This document shows, in pieces, positions 17,159 to 24,921 of a stretch of 64,000 bases of DNA. The position numbers and the translations under genes are program-made. This stretch comes from an uncultured Bacteroidota bacterium (lineage in GTDB: Bacteria; Bacteroidota; Bacteroidia; JABEUT01). Below the pieces are notes generated by a model. The model did not search any database. It worked only from the letters and a program-made list of their open reading frames with translations, and was not told where the DNA came from. The stretch is from assembly GCA_903863935.1 (NCBI GenBank), contig CAIPDV010000026.1, positions 25,515-89,514 of the forward strand, in the 5' to 3' direction. How positions within the stretch are numbered: position 1 is the first letter of the stretch; each line of letters starts with the position of its first letter.

Positions 17159-19108
17159 ATGGGTCTGAAACAATTTATTTATTCAATAATATTCTTAACA
17201 TGTTTATTATTTAGTGCGACTGCACAAGATAAACGTGCACAAAAGTTGACAACTCGCATAGTTAGGAACTTGAAAACAGACAGTGAAAAAGTATACGCCA
17301 TACATAAGTGGATAATTACACATATACGATATGATTTTAAAAAGGAAGTAAGTAGTAATTATTCACGCATATCAATAAAACAAATATTACGCCACCGAAA
17401 GGCAATTTGCCTTGGGTATAGTGATTTGTTTAAAACCTTATGCAGCTGTGCAGGAATAAATTGTGTGGAAATTCCCGGGTATAATAAAGACATTTATGGG
17501 AACATAGGCGATCATTTTTACCTGGATGAACACGAATGGAATGCTGTCTATCTGAACAATGAGTGGAAGCTTGTGGACGTTTGCTGGGACGCTGGAAATA
17601 TTAAATATACCAGGCGGACATTCCTTGGTTTTTTTGTTTATTTATTCTCGCATGGAAAGCACGATCGTGTAAAATTTAAACCACATTTTGTTCAATGGCC
17701 CAATTATACGTATTATCTTAAATCAGGTATTTTTTTCAAAACCGACCATTTACCCTTAAATCCAATTTGGCAATTAACAAGTCCTATTACTTCCATTCAA
17801 CAATTTGCTATAGATAGCGCATATTATTACAAAAAATACAATTCTGGGAATGATACCTCGGGCCGGGCAGATGAATTGGAAATAAAAAGGAGGGAATATT
17901 TAAGTGAAGAAGATTCGGTAAGAGAATTATCGGATGGGTTTGTAGGATATAAGTTTAACTATCGGAATCATTATGGAATTGGTCAGGCATACTTTGAACT
18001 TTCCCGAAGGAAAATGCCCTTGATTGAAAAAAAACCGAAAGATACTGTTGCTATATTGAAACGATGCGATACGGTAATTAAATTGTTACAGAAAGCACAA
18101 ATGGAATCGGATAGCAATGTGTATTATTTGATGCAGCAAAAAGAAGAACTTACCAAAAACAACCTTAAAAAGAATACTATATTCAGGACTCAGCAAGAAG
18201 ATTTAAATGCAAGTACAATTGAAATAATTCACAAATTGAAACGTATAATTTATGAGTCCAGGGTTGATAAAAGCCGAGCAAAAAGAATTGCTTCTTCCAT
18301 AAATAAGCGATTGAGGGAAAGGGAAAAAAGCAAGAGTTTCTATTTTAAAAAGCCCCGGAAAATATCCGTTCCAGAAGATTCAATTAAGTACGCCGGAGAA
18401 TTGAAAAGTATAAACGACAGCATAAAATTTTACGATGCAGCAATTTCAAAAAAATATGGTGTTGTTGACAGCCTTTATCAAGCAAATACGAAATGTTCAA
18501 TTGCTTATAATGCCGCCTTGCCGGGCATTATTGATGAAGATTATTCAATTTCCTGGTGCCGCCTTTTTTACTTTGACGATCTTGACTATGAGATAAGGCA
18601 ACCTAAAGATAACCTGATGCTTTCCAAATTTAAGAATGATTCCCTTTTATATAATATGAAGCAGTTTTCCTTTACGCAATTTTTTGATGAACTGAAAAAA
18701 GCGGAAGAATTACTAAATGTACAATTTCGTAATTATTCACTTAAGATGCATATTTTAATTGAGTTAAAAGGTTCGTGTATGCCCTCGGATTCTCTTGATA
18801 AAAAATACGAACAAAACATGAAGCAAATGGAAAATTCCTATAATCTTCTCCAAATGAAACTACAAAATTGGGCGAGCGATTTTAATGTGTTAAGGGGAAA
18901 CTGTAAGCAGATGCAGGCCTCTACCAAAAAAGAATATAAAGCCTTTAAGCGGGAAACCAGGATTGAAAGAATTTTATATAAAGTTAGAAACAGGCATATT
19001 ATCAGCCACACATTCGGACTTCTACATGCCAATAACGTTCAATTCCGAAGTATTCCCTCCCGAATAAACAAGCTTTCTAATTATGAGAAAAAATTAGGGA
19101 AAAAATAA
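17159..19108 (+). CDS. Exported transglutaminase-like (papain-fold) protein with long helical tail
   Basis: The 649-residue protein begins with a signal peptide ending near ATAQ. Residues 40-145 match the transglutaminase-like core: VYAIHKWIITHIRYDF, then Cys84 in KAICLGYSDLFKTL, His125 in DEHEWNAVYL and Asp140 in KLVDVCWD, the catalytic Cys-His-Asp set. Bacterial members cut or crosslink peptides at the cell surface or act in envelope protein turnover. Residues from about 270 are Lys/Glu/Gln-rich and mostly helical, probably coiled coil, with no domain I recognise. The substrate is unknown. It is not close to a cell-wall operon. Confidence 0.85.
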   Translation: MGLKQFIYSIIFLTCLLFSATAQDKRAQKLTTRIVRNLKTDSEKVYAIHKWIITHIRYDFKKEVSSNYSRISIKQILRHRKAICLGYSDLFKTLCSCAGINCVEIPGYNKDIYGNIGDHFYLDEHEWNAVYLNNEWKLVDVCWDAGNIKYTRRTFLGFFVYLFSHGKHDRVKFKPHFVQWPNYTYYLKSGIFFKTDHLPLNPIWQLTSPITSIQQFAIDSAYYYKKYNSGNDTSGRADELEIKRREYLSEEDSVRELSDGFVGYKFNYRNHYGIGQAYFELSRRKMPLIEKKPKDTVAILKRCDTVIKLLQKAQMESDSNVYYLMQQKEELTKNNLKKNTIFRTQQEDLNASTIEIIHKLKRIIYESRVDKSRAKRIASSINKRLREREKSKSFYFKKPRKISVPEDSIKYAGELKSINDSIKFYDAAISKKYGVVDSLYQANTKCSIAYNAALPGIIDEDYSISWCRLFYFDDLDYEIRQPKDNLMLSKFKNDSLLYNMKQFSFTQFFDELKKAEELLNVQFRNYSLKMHILIELKGSCMPSDSLDKKYEQNMKQMENSYNLLQMKLQNWASDFNVLRGNCKQMQASTKKEYKAFKRETRIERILYKVRNRHIISHTFGLLHANNVQFRSIPSRINKLSNYEKKLGKK

Positions 19109-19125
19109 AACAGTTGTTCTACCTT

Positions 19126-19512
19126 TTATTTCCCCTTAAAAAACGGCACCAATGTAAAAAATGCCAGTGCCGGGAAAAAGTGCATAGGGACTACCAATCC
19201 CGGAAATAATTCCGGATTCTTTATGTCAAATGGAAGGCTCATACTAATGGGGCTAATTATACTTGCAAACGACAATAATGCAATTAAAACATTGAGTATG
19301 CCCTTCCATTTTTCTTTTTTGAATCTTTCCAGTAACCAATAACTAAGGGCAATTAACATACACGCAATTATCGATACCCCGCTAATAGAGCGGACGTTCA
19401 CTATTTTATTGAATTCCGTTCCCTGGGTATTCTGGTAGATATTAAAGTAGATAATTCCTGCAGCCGATGCCAGCACACCAGCTAAAATGCCATGTAGAAA
19501 TGCCTTTTTCAT
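19126..19512 (-). CDS. Small four-helix membrane protein of unknown function
   Basis: Not recognised. The 128 residues carry four hydrophobic segments (about 8-25, 45-62, 72-92 and 105-124) with short loops and a Lys-rich LERFKKEKWKG between helices 2 and 3. It starts 9 bp after the stop of the YceI-family gene upstream on the same strand, so the two are probably cotranscribed. It is convergent with the transglutaminase-like gene, with 17 bp between stops. Confidence 0.75.
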   Translation of the reverse strand: MKKAFLHGILAGVLASAAGIIYFNIYQNTQGTEFNKIVNVRSISGVSIIACMLIALSYWLLERFKKEKWKGILNVLIALLSFASIISPISMSLPFDIKNPELFPGLVVPMHFFPALAFFTLVPFFKGK

Positions 19513-19521
19513 TATTGGTAA

Positions 19522-20052
19522 TTATTTAGTAACAGGTACCGAAACATCCACCTTTAAAATGGACGAAGCATGTGAATCCATGCCCTTATCTGTTCCCACG
19601 CCATAATCAAGGCGATTAATACTGAAACTTCCGGTAAAGGTATTATTGGCAAAAGTAAATGGAATGGTGAGGGGCTTTTGAACTCCTTTCATATCCAATG
19701 TTCCGGTAGCTTCATACCCTGTCGCGGTCTTTGTAATTTTGCTTGAGGTGAATTTAATAGCGGGGAATTTGGCCGCATTGAACCAATTTTCATTTTTTGC
19801 TTTGTTGTTCTTCATGCCATTTCCCATATTAATAGAGTTTACATCAATGGTAACATCAAACTTAGAGCCTGCAAGATCATTTGCGTCGAACGAAATATCA
19901 CCCTTAAATGAACTGAATACCCCGGCAGGGTCATCGCTGGTGAATTTTATGGAATAGCCATCGGCTATCTTCCATGTGGTGGCAGTATATACTGTGAAAG
20001 CAGAAAACAGCATGGTGGCTGCTATGGCAATAGGAAAAATTAGTTTTTTCAT
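19522..20052 (-). CDS. YceI-family exported lipocalin-like protein
   Basis: YceI proteins are periplasmic beta barrels that bind polyisoprenoid-type lipids. Choosing the ATG at 20052 gives 176 residues with a clean signal peptide (MKKLIFPIAIAATMLFSAF); the longer frame from 20130 would bury it. The YceI pattern is clear: WKIADGYSIKFTSDDPAGVFSSFKG, DVTIDVNSINMGNGMKN, WFNAAKFPAIKFTSSKI, GTLDMKGVQKPLTIPFTF and the final DYGVGTDKG. It is followed after 9 bp by a small membrane protein gene that may serve the same pathway. Confidence 0.93.
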   Translation of the reverse strand: MKKLIFPIAIAATMLFSAFTVYTATTWKIADGYSIKFTSDDPAGVFSSFKGDISFDANDLAGSKFDVTIDVNSINMGNGMKNNKAKNENWFNAAKFPAIKFTSSKITKTATGYEATGTLDMKGVQKPLTIPFTFANNTFTGSFSINRLDYGVGTDKGMDSHASSILKVDVSVPVTK

Positions 20053-20313
20053 TTTTAGTAGATTTAAATATTTTTTACAAAAGTCGTTACGAATCTCCGA
20101 AGGTAACTTAATGTAGTTTAAGAAATTCAAATACTTTGTCTTTTCTTTGACTTTTTCTTTACGAATTGGTTTATTGTGGTGATTTTAACATTTCTTATAA
20201 CAATAAGGAGTGTTGATTTATCAAATCATTGGGCAACTAAAAAGTTAAAGAATACAGTTTTAAATTTTAGGTTGTAATATTTTAGTAGTTTTAAATTCTA
20301 AATAAAAATAGGT

Positions 20314-21843
20314 ATGAAGAAGCATCTACATTTCACTTTGTTAATAGTGTTGTTTACAGGACTGCAACTGGTAAACGCCCAAAAAAGATCAGGTGGTCAG
20401 CATGCCAGCCATGGGGATAGTGCCCTGGGCGGGAAAAATGATAGTGTTGCACCACCGGTAATTACTCATCATCAAATTACCATTGATGGCAAAACCATTA
20501 ATTATACTGCAACGGCAGGATATATGCCGATGAAAGATAAAAATGAAAATGTGCTTGCTAAAATATTCTACATCGCCTATACGGCTGATGCAGAACCTGC
20601 AAATAAGCGCCCCGTTACATATGTTTTTAATGGAGGACCAGGATCTTCATCTATTTGGCTGCACATGGGTGCTATTGGTCCGGTGAGGGTTCATTTTGGC
20701 GATGACAAGGGAACATCTCCTGCACCACCATTCACCTATGGTGATAATGAAAATTCATGGATTGGTTTTACCGATCTTGTTTTTATTGACCCTGTTTCCA
20801 CTGGATTCAGCCGCCCTAATAAAGGAGTGGAGCCTGCCAAATTTCACGGGTATTCCGAAGATATTGCTTCTGTTGGTGATTTTATCCGAATGTATACAAC
20901 ACGCAATGGCCGCTGGGGGAGCCCCAAATTTCTGACGGGTGAAAGTTATGGAACCACACGTGCATCGGGCCTCTCAGGCTATTTGCAAGATGCCTATGGT
21001 ATGTATTTGAATGGGATCACACTGGTTTCTTCCGTATTAAATTTCCAGTATATCGACTTTAACAGAGGTAATGATTTGCCTTATGCACTATTCCTTCCAA
21101 CCTATGCTGCAACAGCTCAGTACCATAAAAAACTCGCACCGGAATTGGAAGCATTAAACGTAGAACAACTCGCTAAAAAGGTTGAAACATTTGCTTCCGG
21201 AACATATACGTTGTTCCTGATGCAGGGGGATAAAGCCTCGGCAGACCTCACCAATAAAGTGATAGATTCTTTAAGTTACTTCACCGGATTATCAAAAAAT
21301 TATGTAAAAGGTTCGAATGAACGCATACGCGACCATCGTTTTTTTAAAGAGATATTGAGGGATGAAAGCAAAACCGTTGGAAGATATGATTCCCGTTACA
21401 CAGGAGAAGATGCGGATGATGCAGGGGAAGGGTTCTCCTATGACCCAAGTTATTCGGCTGTAAGCGGATTATTTAATGGAGCACTTAACGAATATATGCG
21501 CAAGGACTTGAACTATAAAAGCGATATGCCATATGAAGCCCTTACTAATGTATGGCCCTGGTCTTTACCTGAAAATGGCTACCTGGATGTTTCTGAAACC
21601 TTACGCCAGGCAATGACCCAAAACCCTTCATTAAAAGTAATGGTTTGCTGCGGGTATTATGATTTGGCAACTCCTTTTTATAACGCTGAATATGCGGTTG
21701 ATCACATGGGCTTGAGAGCTGATGTGAGAAATAATATAATTCTTACCTATTATAATGCCGGGCACATGATGTACGTAACGAAAGAAGATGATGCGAAGCT
21801 AAAAGCAGATGCCATTAAGTTTTACCAGGGAGCAATAAAATAG
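20314..21843 (+). CDS. Peptidase S10 (serine carboxypeptidase-like), exported
   Basis: Serine carboxypeptidase family enzyme that removes C-terminal residues. The 509 residues start with a signal peptide (to about residue 22, VNAQ). Then come the oxyanion stretch NGGPGSSSIWLHMG, the nucleophile Ser211 in TGESYGTTR, the likely catalytic Asp in CGYYDLATPF and His in YNAGHMMYV. The Gly/His/Ser-rich segment 24-45 after the signal looks like a linker. It is preceded by about 180 bp without a gene, AT-rich, in which I see no clear promoter. Confidence 0.93.
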   Translation: MKKHLHFTLLIVLFTGLQLVNAQKRSGGQHASHGDSALGGKNDSVAPPVITHHQITIDGKTINYTATAGYMPMKDKNENVLAKIFYIAYTADAEPANKRPVTYVFNGGPGSSSIWLHMGAIGPVRVHFGDDKGTSPAPPFTYGDNENSWIGFTDLVFIDPVSTGFSRPNKGVEPAKFHGYSEDIASVGDFIRMYTTRNGRWGSPKFLTGESYGTTRASGLSGYLQDAYGMYLNGITLVSSVLNFQYIDFNRGNDLPYALFLPTYAATAQYHKKLAPELEALNVEQLAKKVETFASGTYTLFLMQGDKASADLTNKVIDSLSYFTGLSKNYVKGSNERIRDHRFFKEILRDESKTVGRYDSRYTGEDADDAGEGFSYDPSYSAVSGLFNGALNEYMRKDLNYKSDMPYEALTNVWPWSLPENGYLDVSETLRQAMTQNPSLKVMVCCGYYDLATPFYNAEYAVDHMGLRADVRNNIILTYYNAGHMMYVTKEDDAKLKADAIKFYQGAIK

Positions 21844-21864
21844 GGTAGGGGATTTAACAAGTTC

Positions 21865-23226
21865 TCAATAGAACTTTTGCTTTTCAAACCAGCTGTCATC
21901 AAATGTGAAGCCGAACATCAGCTTAACATAGTCCTGTTTGATAAGATTATTTGAGGTAGTGCCCATTGATCCAACCTGAATCCCCAGGTTCACAACGGCA
22001 GAACGTTTGTAAGGGCGGAATAGGCCTACTGGTAAACCCAATCCAGCTGAAACACTCATATCTTTTAATGGTGTATTGTACAAATCAAGATAATTCTGAC
22101 CATACGAAGCTCCTAAGCGGTAATGTATGCGCTGAAAATACGAAGTGGCGTACATTTTCTTAGGCACATATTGAATTCCAACACCATATTTATAGCTGTT
22201 GATAAGGTTTTCAGACTGGCCGAAATCAGAATATTGACTCCATTGAGACATTGTGTAGTCAAATGAAAAGGTCCATTTTTCCCCTTTTTTAATTGTAATA
22301 CCGGCACCATAAATTGCAGGCATTTTTAACTTCCCTACATAACTGGTATCTGTTAAAGTATCCATATTTACTATAGAACTTCCATTGTAATATTGAGAGC
22401 CTGAAAAACTGCTGTAATTAGCATTCAGGTTAATTGGAGGAGCATAGGTTAAGCCTATGGTGGCGTACCAGTTTTTTTCCTGATGATCTTTATCCGGACA
22501 TTTATACAAAGTTACAGAATACATCATCCCGAAGTCGGCATAAAAAGAATGTACCCCTACATTTTCAAGTTTCAATGTGCTGAATTGGTTGCTGTTTGGG
22601 AAATAGATATCTTCTTCGTTGGTAAGGTTACCAAATATATAAGAGATGTTTGCACCCAATGAAAGGCCTTTAAACGGGGAGTATGCTCCCCCTAAAAATA
22701 CTTTGTTAAAACCACCAATACCCTGATATTGATTTTGAACCGTGATACTGTCTACTGTATTGAACTGACTGATATTATAACCCAGTGAGCTGACAGGGGT
22801 AAGCCCCATGGATAATCCCACATGCCTGCTTACAGGCATATTCAAAACAATGTAAGATAAATAGGCATTATTGCTTTTTGAAGTTTGTCCTTCTGTGCTT
22901 AGCTTTAAAATATTGTCTACTATCCCAGTTTCAAAAGATGCCATTTTAATACCACCTTTCCCCGATGTGTCCTGGTAGGGAATAAATCCATAAGCATAGG
23001 AAGCCGGATTCTTCAGATTTATAAAGAAAGGGGTTATTGAATCGTTGTGATAGGCAATACCGGTTCCACCCATAGAGAAATTAAGTACGCTGCTCTGATC
23101 TTGCAAGTCACCTATACCATACCGTGAATAGGGTGATATATCACTTGACTGGGCTGAGGCAGTTCCCGCGCTGAATAAGGCCAACAACAATAAAAGAGCC
23201 GAGAATAGTTTAAAAGCTTTGTTCAT
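21865..23226 (-). CDS. Outer-membrane beta-barrel protein, Bacteroidota-specific
   Basis: The 453 residues have a signal peptide ending TASAQ, then SPYSRYGIGDLQ and SMGGTGIAYHNDSITPFFINLKNPASYA, a start shared by a FadL/porin-like family often seen in Bacteroidota. Alternating polar and aromatic strand patterns run to the C-terminus, which ends in FGFTFDDSWFEKQKFY. Such proteins are predicted outer-membrane channels; the substrate is unknown. It is separated by 4 bp from coaX upstream on the same strand, a neighbourhood I recall as conserved in the phylum but cannot verify here. Confidence 0.8.
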   Translation of the reverse strand: MNKAFKLFSALLLLLALFSAGTASAQSSDISPYSRYGIGDLQDQSSVLNFSMGGTGIAYHNDSITPFFINLKNPASYAYGFIPYQDTSGKGGIKMASFETGIVDNILKLSTEGQTSKSNNAYLSYIVLNMPVSRHVGLSMGLTPVSSLGYNISQFNTVDSITVQNQYQGIGGFNKVFLGGAYSPFKGLSLGANISYIFGNLTNEEDIYFPNSNQFSTLKLENVGVHSFYADFGMMYSVTLYKCPDKDHQEKNWYATIGLTYAPPINLNANYSSFSGSQYYNGSSIVNMDTLTDTSYVGKLKMPAIYGAGITIKKGEKWTFSFDYTMSQWSQYSDFGQSENLINSYKYGVGIQYVPKKMYATSYFQRIHYRLGASYGQNYLDLYNTPLKDMSVSAGLGLPVGLFRPYKRSAVVNLGIQVGSMGTTSNNLIKQDYVKLMFGFTFDDSWFEKQKFY

Positions 23227-23230
23227 TATT

Positions 23231-23992
23231 TTACTGAGATCTTTTAGCAGGTGCGAGATTGCTTTGGTTATGAAAAGGCGACAAAATTACATTAAGTCCT
23301 GTAAGCACCAAGAAAGGTTCGGCTTTTATTTTGATTTTAAGACTTTTTAACAACCAGGCACTATCTCCTCCGGAGAGAATAATTTTCAAATCTTTATGCT
23401 TTGATAGGTATGTTGTTGCAATGCCCTCCACCTCTTTAATCATTCCTTGTTGGACGCCGGATCTGATGGATTCCTCCGTTGTGCTTCCGGTAAGGGTTTT
23501 AAAATTACTATCCGCTGTAATTAGTGGGAGCTTGCCAGTAAAATAATTCAAGGCTTTATAACGCATTTCCAATCCGGGAGATATGCTGCCTCCCTTATAG
23601 ACTCCTTTGTTATCTATAAAATCATAGGTAATACACGTTCCGGCATTAATTACCAGAATGTTCTTTCCCATGCCTGTCGACCATGCCCCGCAAACAGCTG
23701 CAAGCCGATCCATGCCAAGGGTTTGGGGAGTTTTATAGGCCACCTTTACAGGCACTGGGGTTTTATAGGAAAGCTCAACAAAACGGGTATGCGCCGAGAG
23801 CTGTTTTTTTATTTCTGCCGGATATTCTTTAACACTGCATAAAATAGCGTTCTCAATCGTGGGGTTTTCCTTAAAAATGGCCTTAATAGTTGATAAGTTA
23901 AAGGAGTCGTAGGTAGTGTTCTTCACCAATTTGCCTTTAACAAATAGCCCTGTTTTAACCCTTGAGTTGCCTATATCTATTGTCAGATTCAT
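23231..23992 (-). CDS. coaX: Type III pantothenate kinase
   Basis: First step of coenzyme A synthesis, phosphorylating pantothenate. The 253 residues show the ASKHA-fold phosphate loop LTIDIGNSRVKTGLF at the N-terminus, the central MDRLAAVCGAW, INAGTCITYDFI and GGSISPGLEMRYKAL, and ILSGGDSAWL near the end. The length is normal. It heads a two-gene minus-strand unit with the outer-membrane protein. Confidence 0.95.
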   Translation of the reverse strand: MNLTIDIGNSRVKTGLFVKGKLVKNTTYDSFNLSTIKAIFKENPTIENAILCSVKEYPAEIKKQLSAHTRFVELSYKTPVPVKVAYKTPQTLGMDRLAAVCGAWSTGMGKNILVINAGTCITYDFIDNKGVYKGGSISPGLEMRYKALNYFTGKLPLITADSNFKTLTGSTTEESIRSGVQQGMIKEVEGIATTYLSKHKDLKIILSGGDSAWLLKSLKIKIKAEPFLVLTGLNVILSPFHNQSNLAPAKRSQ

Positions 23993-24125
23993 TTTTTAAA
24001 ATCAGCCCAAAGCTAAGTAAAATCAATTTGATGATTTTGTAGCAGGTTAATATATTAACTATGAGATTGATATGGACAACTTCATCAAATTACCAAATTA
24101 TCAAATCACCAAATCAGTTTTTTAT

Positions 24126-24133
24126 TACTTTTG
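24126..24133 (+). promoter_or_regulatory. Putative -7 box of the tRNA-Phe promoter
   Basis: TACTTTTG fits TAnnTTTG and ends 16 bp before the first tRNA base. An AT-rich tract lies upstream, but no convincing -33 box. Confidence 0.45.
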
Positions 24134-24149
24134 CGCCCCCTGTTTAAAA

Positions 24150-24222
24150 GGTGCCATAGCTCAGCTGGTAGAGCGAAGGACTGAAAATCCTTGCGTCGCT
24201 GGTTCAATTCCAGCTGGCACCA
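24150..24222 (+). tRNA. tRNA-Phe (anticodon GAA)
   Basis: Full cloverleaf of 73 bases. The acceptor stem GGTGCCA pairs with TGGCACC; the D arm AGCTCAGCTGGTAGAGC, the anticodon stem AAGGA/TCCTT with loop CTGAAAA (anticodon GAA) and the T arm with GGTTCAATTCC are all present. The discriminator base is A, and CCA is not encoded. A strong hairpin terminator follows within 10 bases. It stands alone, not in a tRNA cluster. Confidence 0.97.
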
Positions 24223-24227
24223 CAACC

Positions 24228-24257
24228 AAAAAGCCTTATTTATTAAGGCTTTTTTTA
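24228..24257 (+). terminator. Rho-independent terminator of tRNA-Phe
   Basis: The stem AAGCCTT/AAGGCTT, extended by A/T pairs, with loop ATTTATT, is followed by a T run. Confidence 0.85.
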
Positions 24258-24349
24258 TGCCTAAGTTGGAATAGGCTGTTATCTTTGTGGTGGGTTAAAG
24301 GCTTATTCAGATAATGGGCGATTTCATCCTATTGAATTAGCAGTTTTTT

Positions 24350-24916
24350 ATGAAAAGAAATTTAGTTGTGTTTTTTATTTTGTGCTGTTCTGTCGTTTGC
24401 AATGCGCAGAAAGACACAATCAAAGCCGCCAGTCTATTATTTGAAAAACCAAATTCAAAATGGTTCCTGAAAGAAATTAAGGACACATGTGGGTGGACCA
24501 TATATTCTTACAAACGGGAGCCTATTATCGACAGTGAAGGTCGTAGCATAATTCCCAATATTGCTTTCATAGTTGAATCTATACCCGATACCGTTACTAT
24601 AGACGTGATGCAGTATTCTATACATAGGCGTGGACAATTTCCTGCTAAAACTATTGGCATGTTCTCGGGAGAAGGCGGAAATTCAGACCCGAAGTATGAA
24701 AAACAGAATGCCGCAGGAATGCCAAAAATGCAATACAAAAATGCTATGGGATTTAAAGCGATTTATAAGGACATGGCAGGGGAACATTCAATTTATCTTG
24801 TTTTCCTCTTAAATAAACACAAAGGAGTAACAGTCATTATGGATATGACAAGTGAACTTTTTGAAAAATATGGAAAAGAGTTTAATGATGGATTATTGTC
24901 TATAACTGAAATGTAG
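24350..24916 (+). CDS. Secreted protein of unknown function
   Basis: Not recognised. The 188 residues carry a signal peptide (MKRNLVVFFILCCSVVCNAQ), then a soluble domain of mixed alpha/beta character with MGFKAIYKDMAGEHSIYLVFLLNKHKGVTVIMDMTSELFEKYGKEF at the end (a pattern like the tail of PsbP/LpqN-like or DUF1795-type folds, by analogy only). A TATCTTTG box at 24280-24287 may be its promoter. It is convergent with dnaE, with 5 bp between stops. Confidence 0.75.
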   Translation: MKRNLVVFFILCCSVVCNAQKDTIKAASLLFEKPNSKWFLKEIKDTCGWTIYSYKREPIIDSEGRSIIPNIAFIVESIPDTVTIDVMQYSIHRRGQFPAKTIGMFSGEGGNSDPKYEKQNAAGMPKMQYKNAMGFKAIYKDMAGEHSIYLVFLLNKHKGVTVIMDMTSELFEKYGKEFNDGLLSITEM

Positions 24917-24921
24917 TTTAA

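Noticed and set aside
24072-24314. 80-codon open frame across the tRNA-Phe gene
   Set aside because: Translation of tRNA and terminator sequence; no homology expected.
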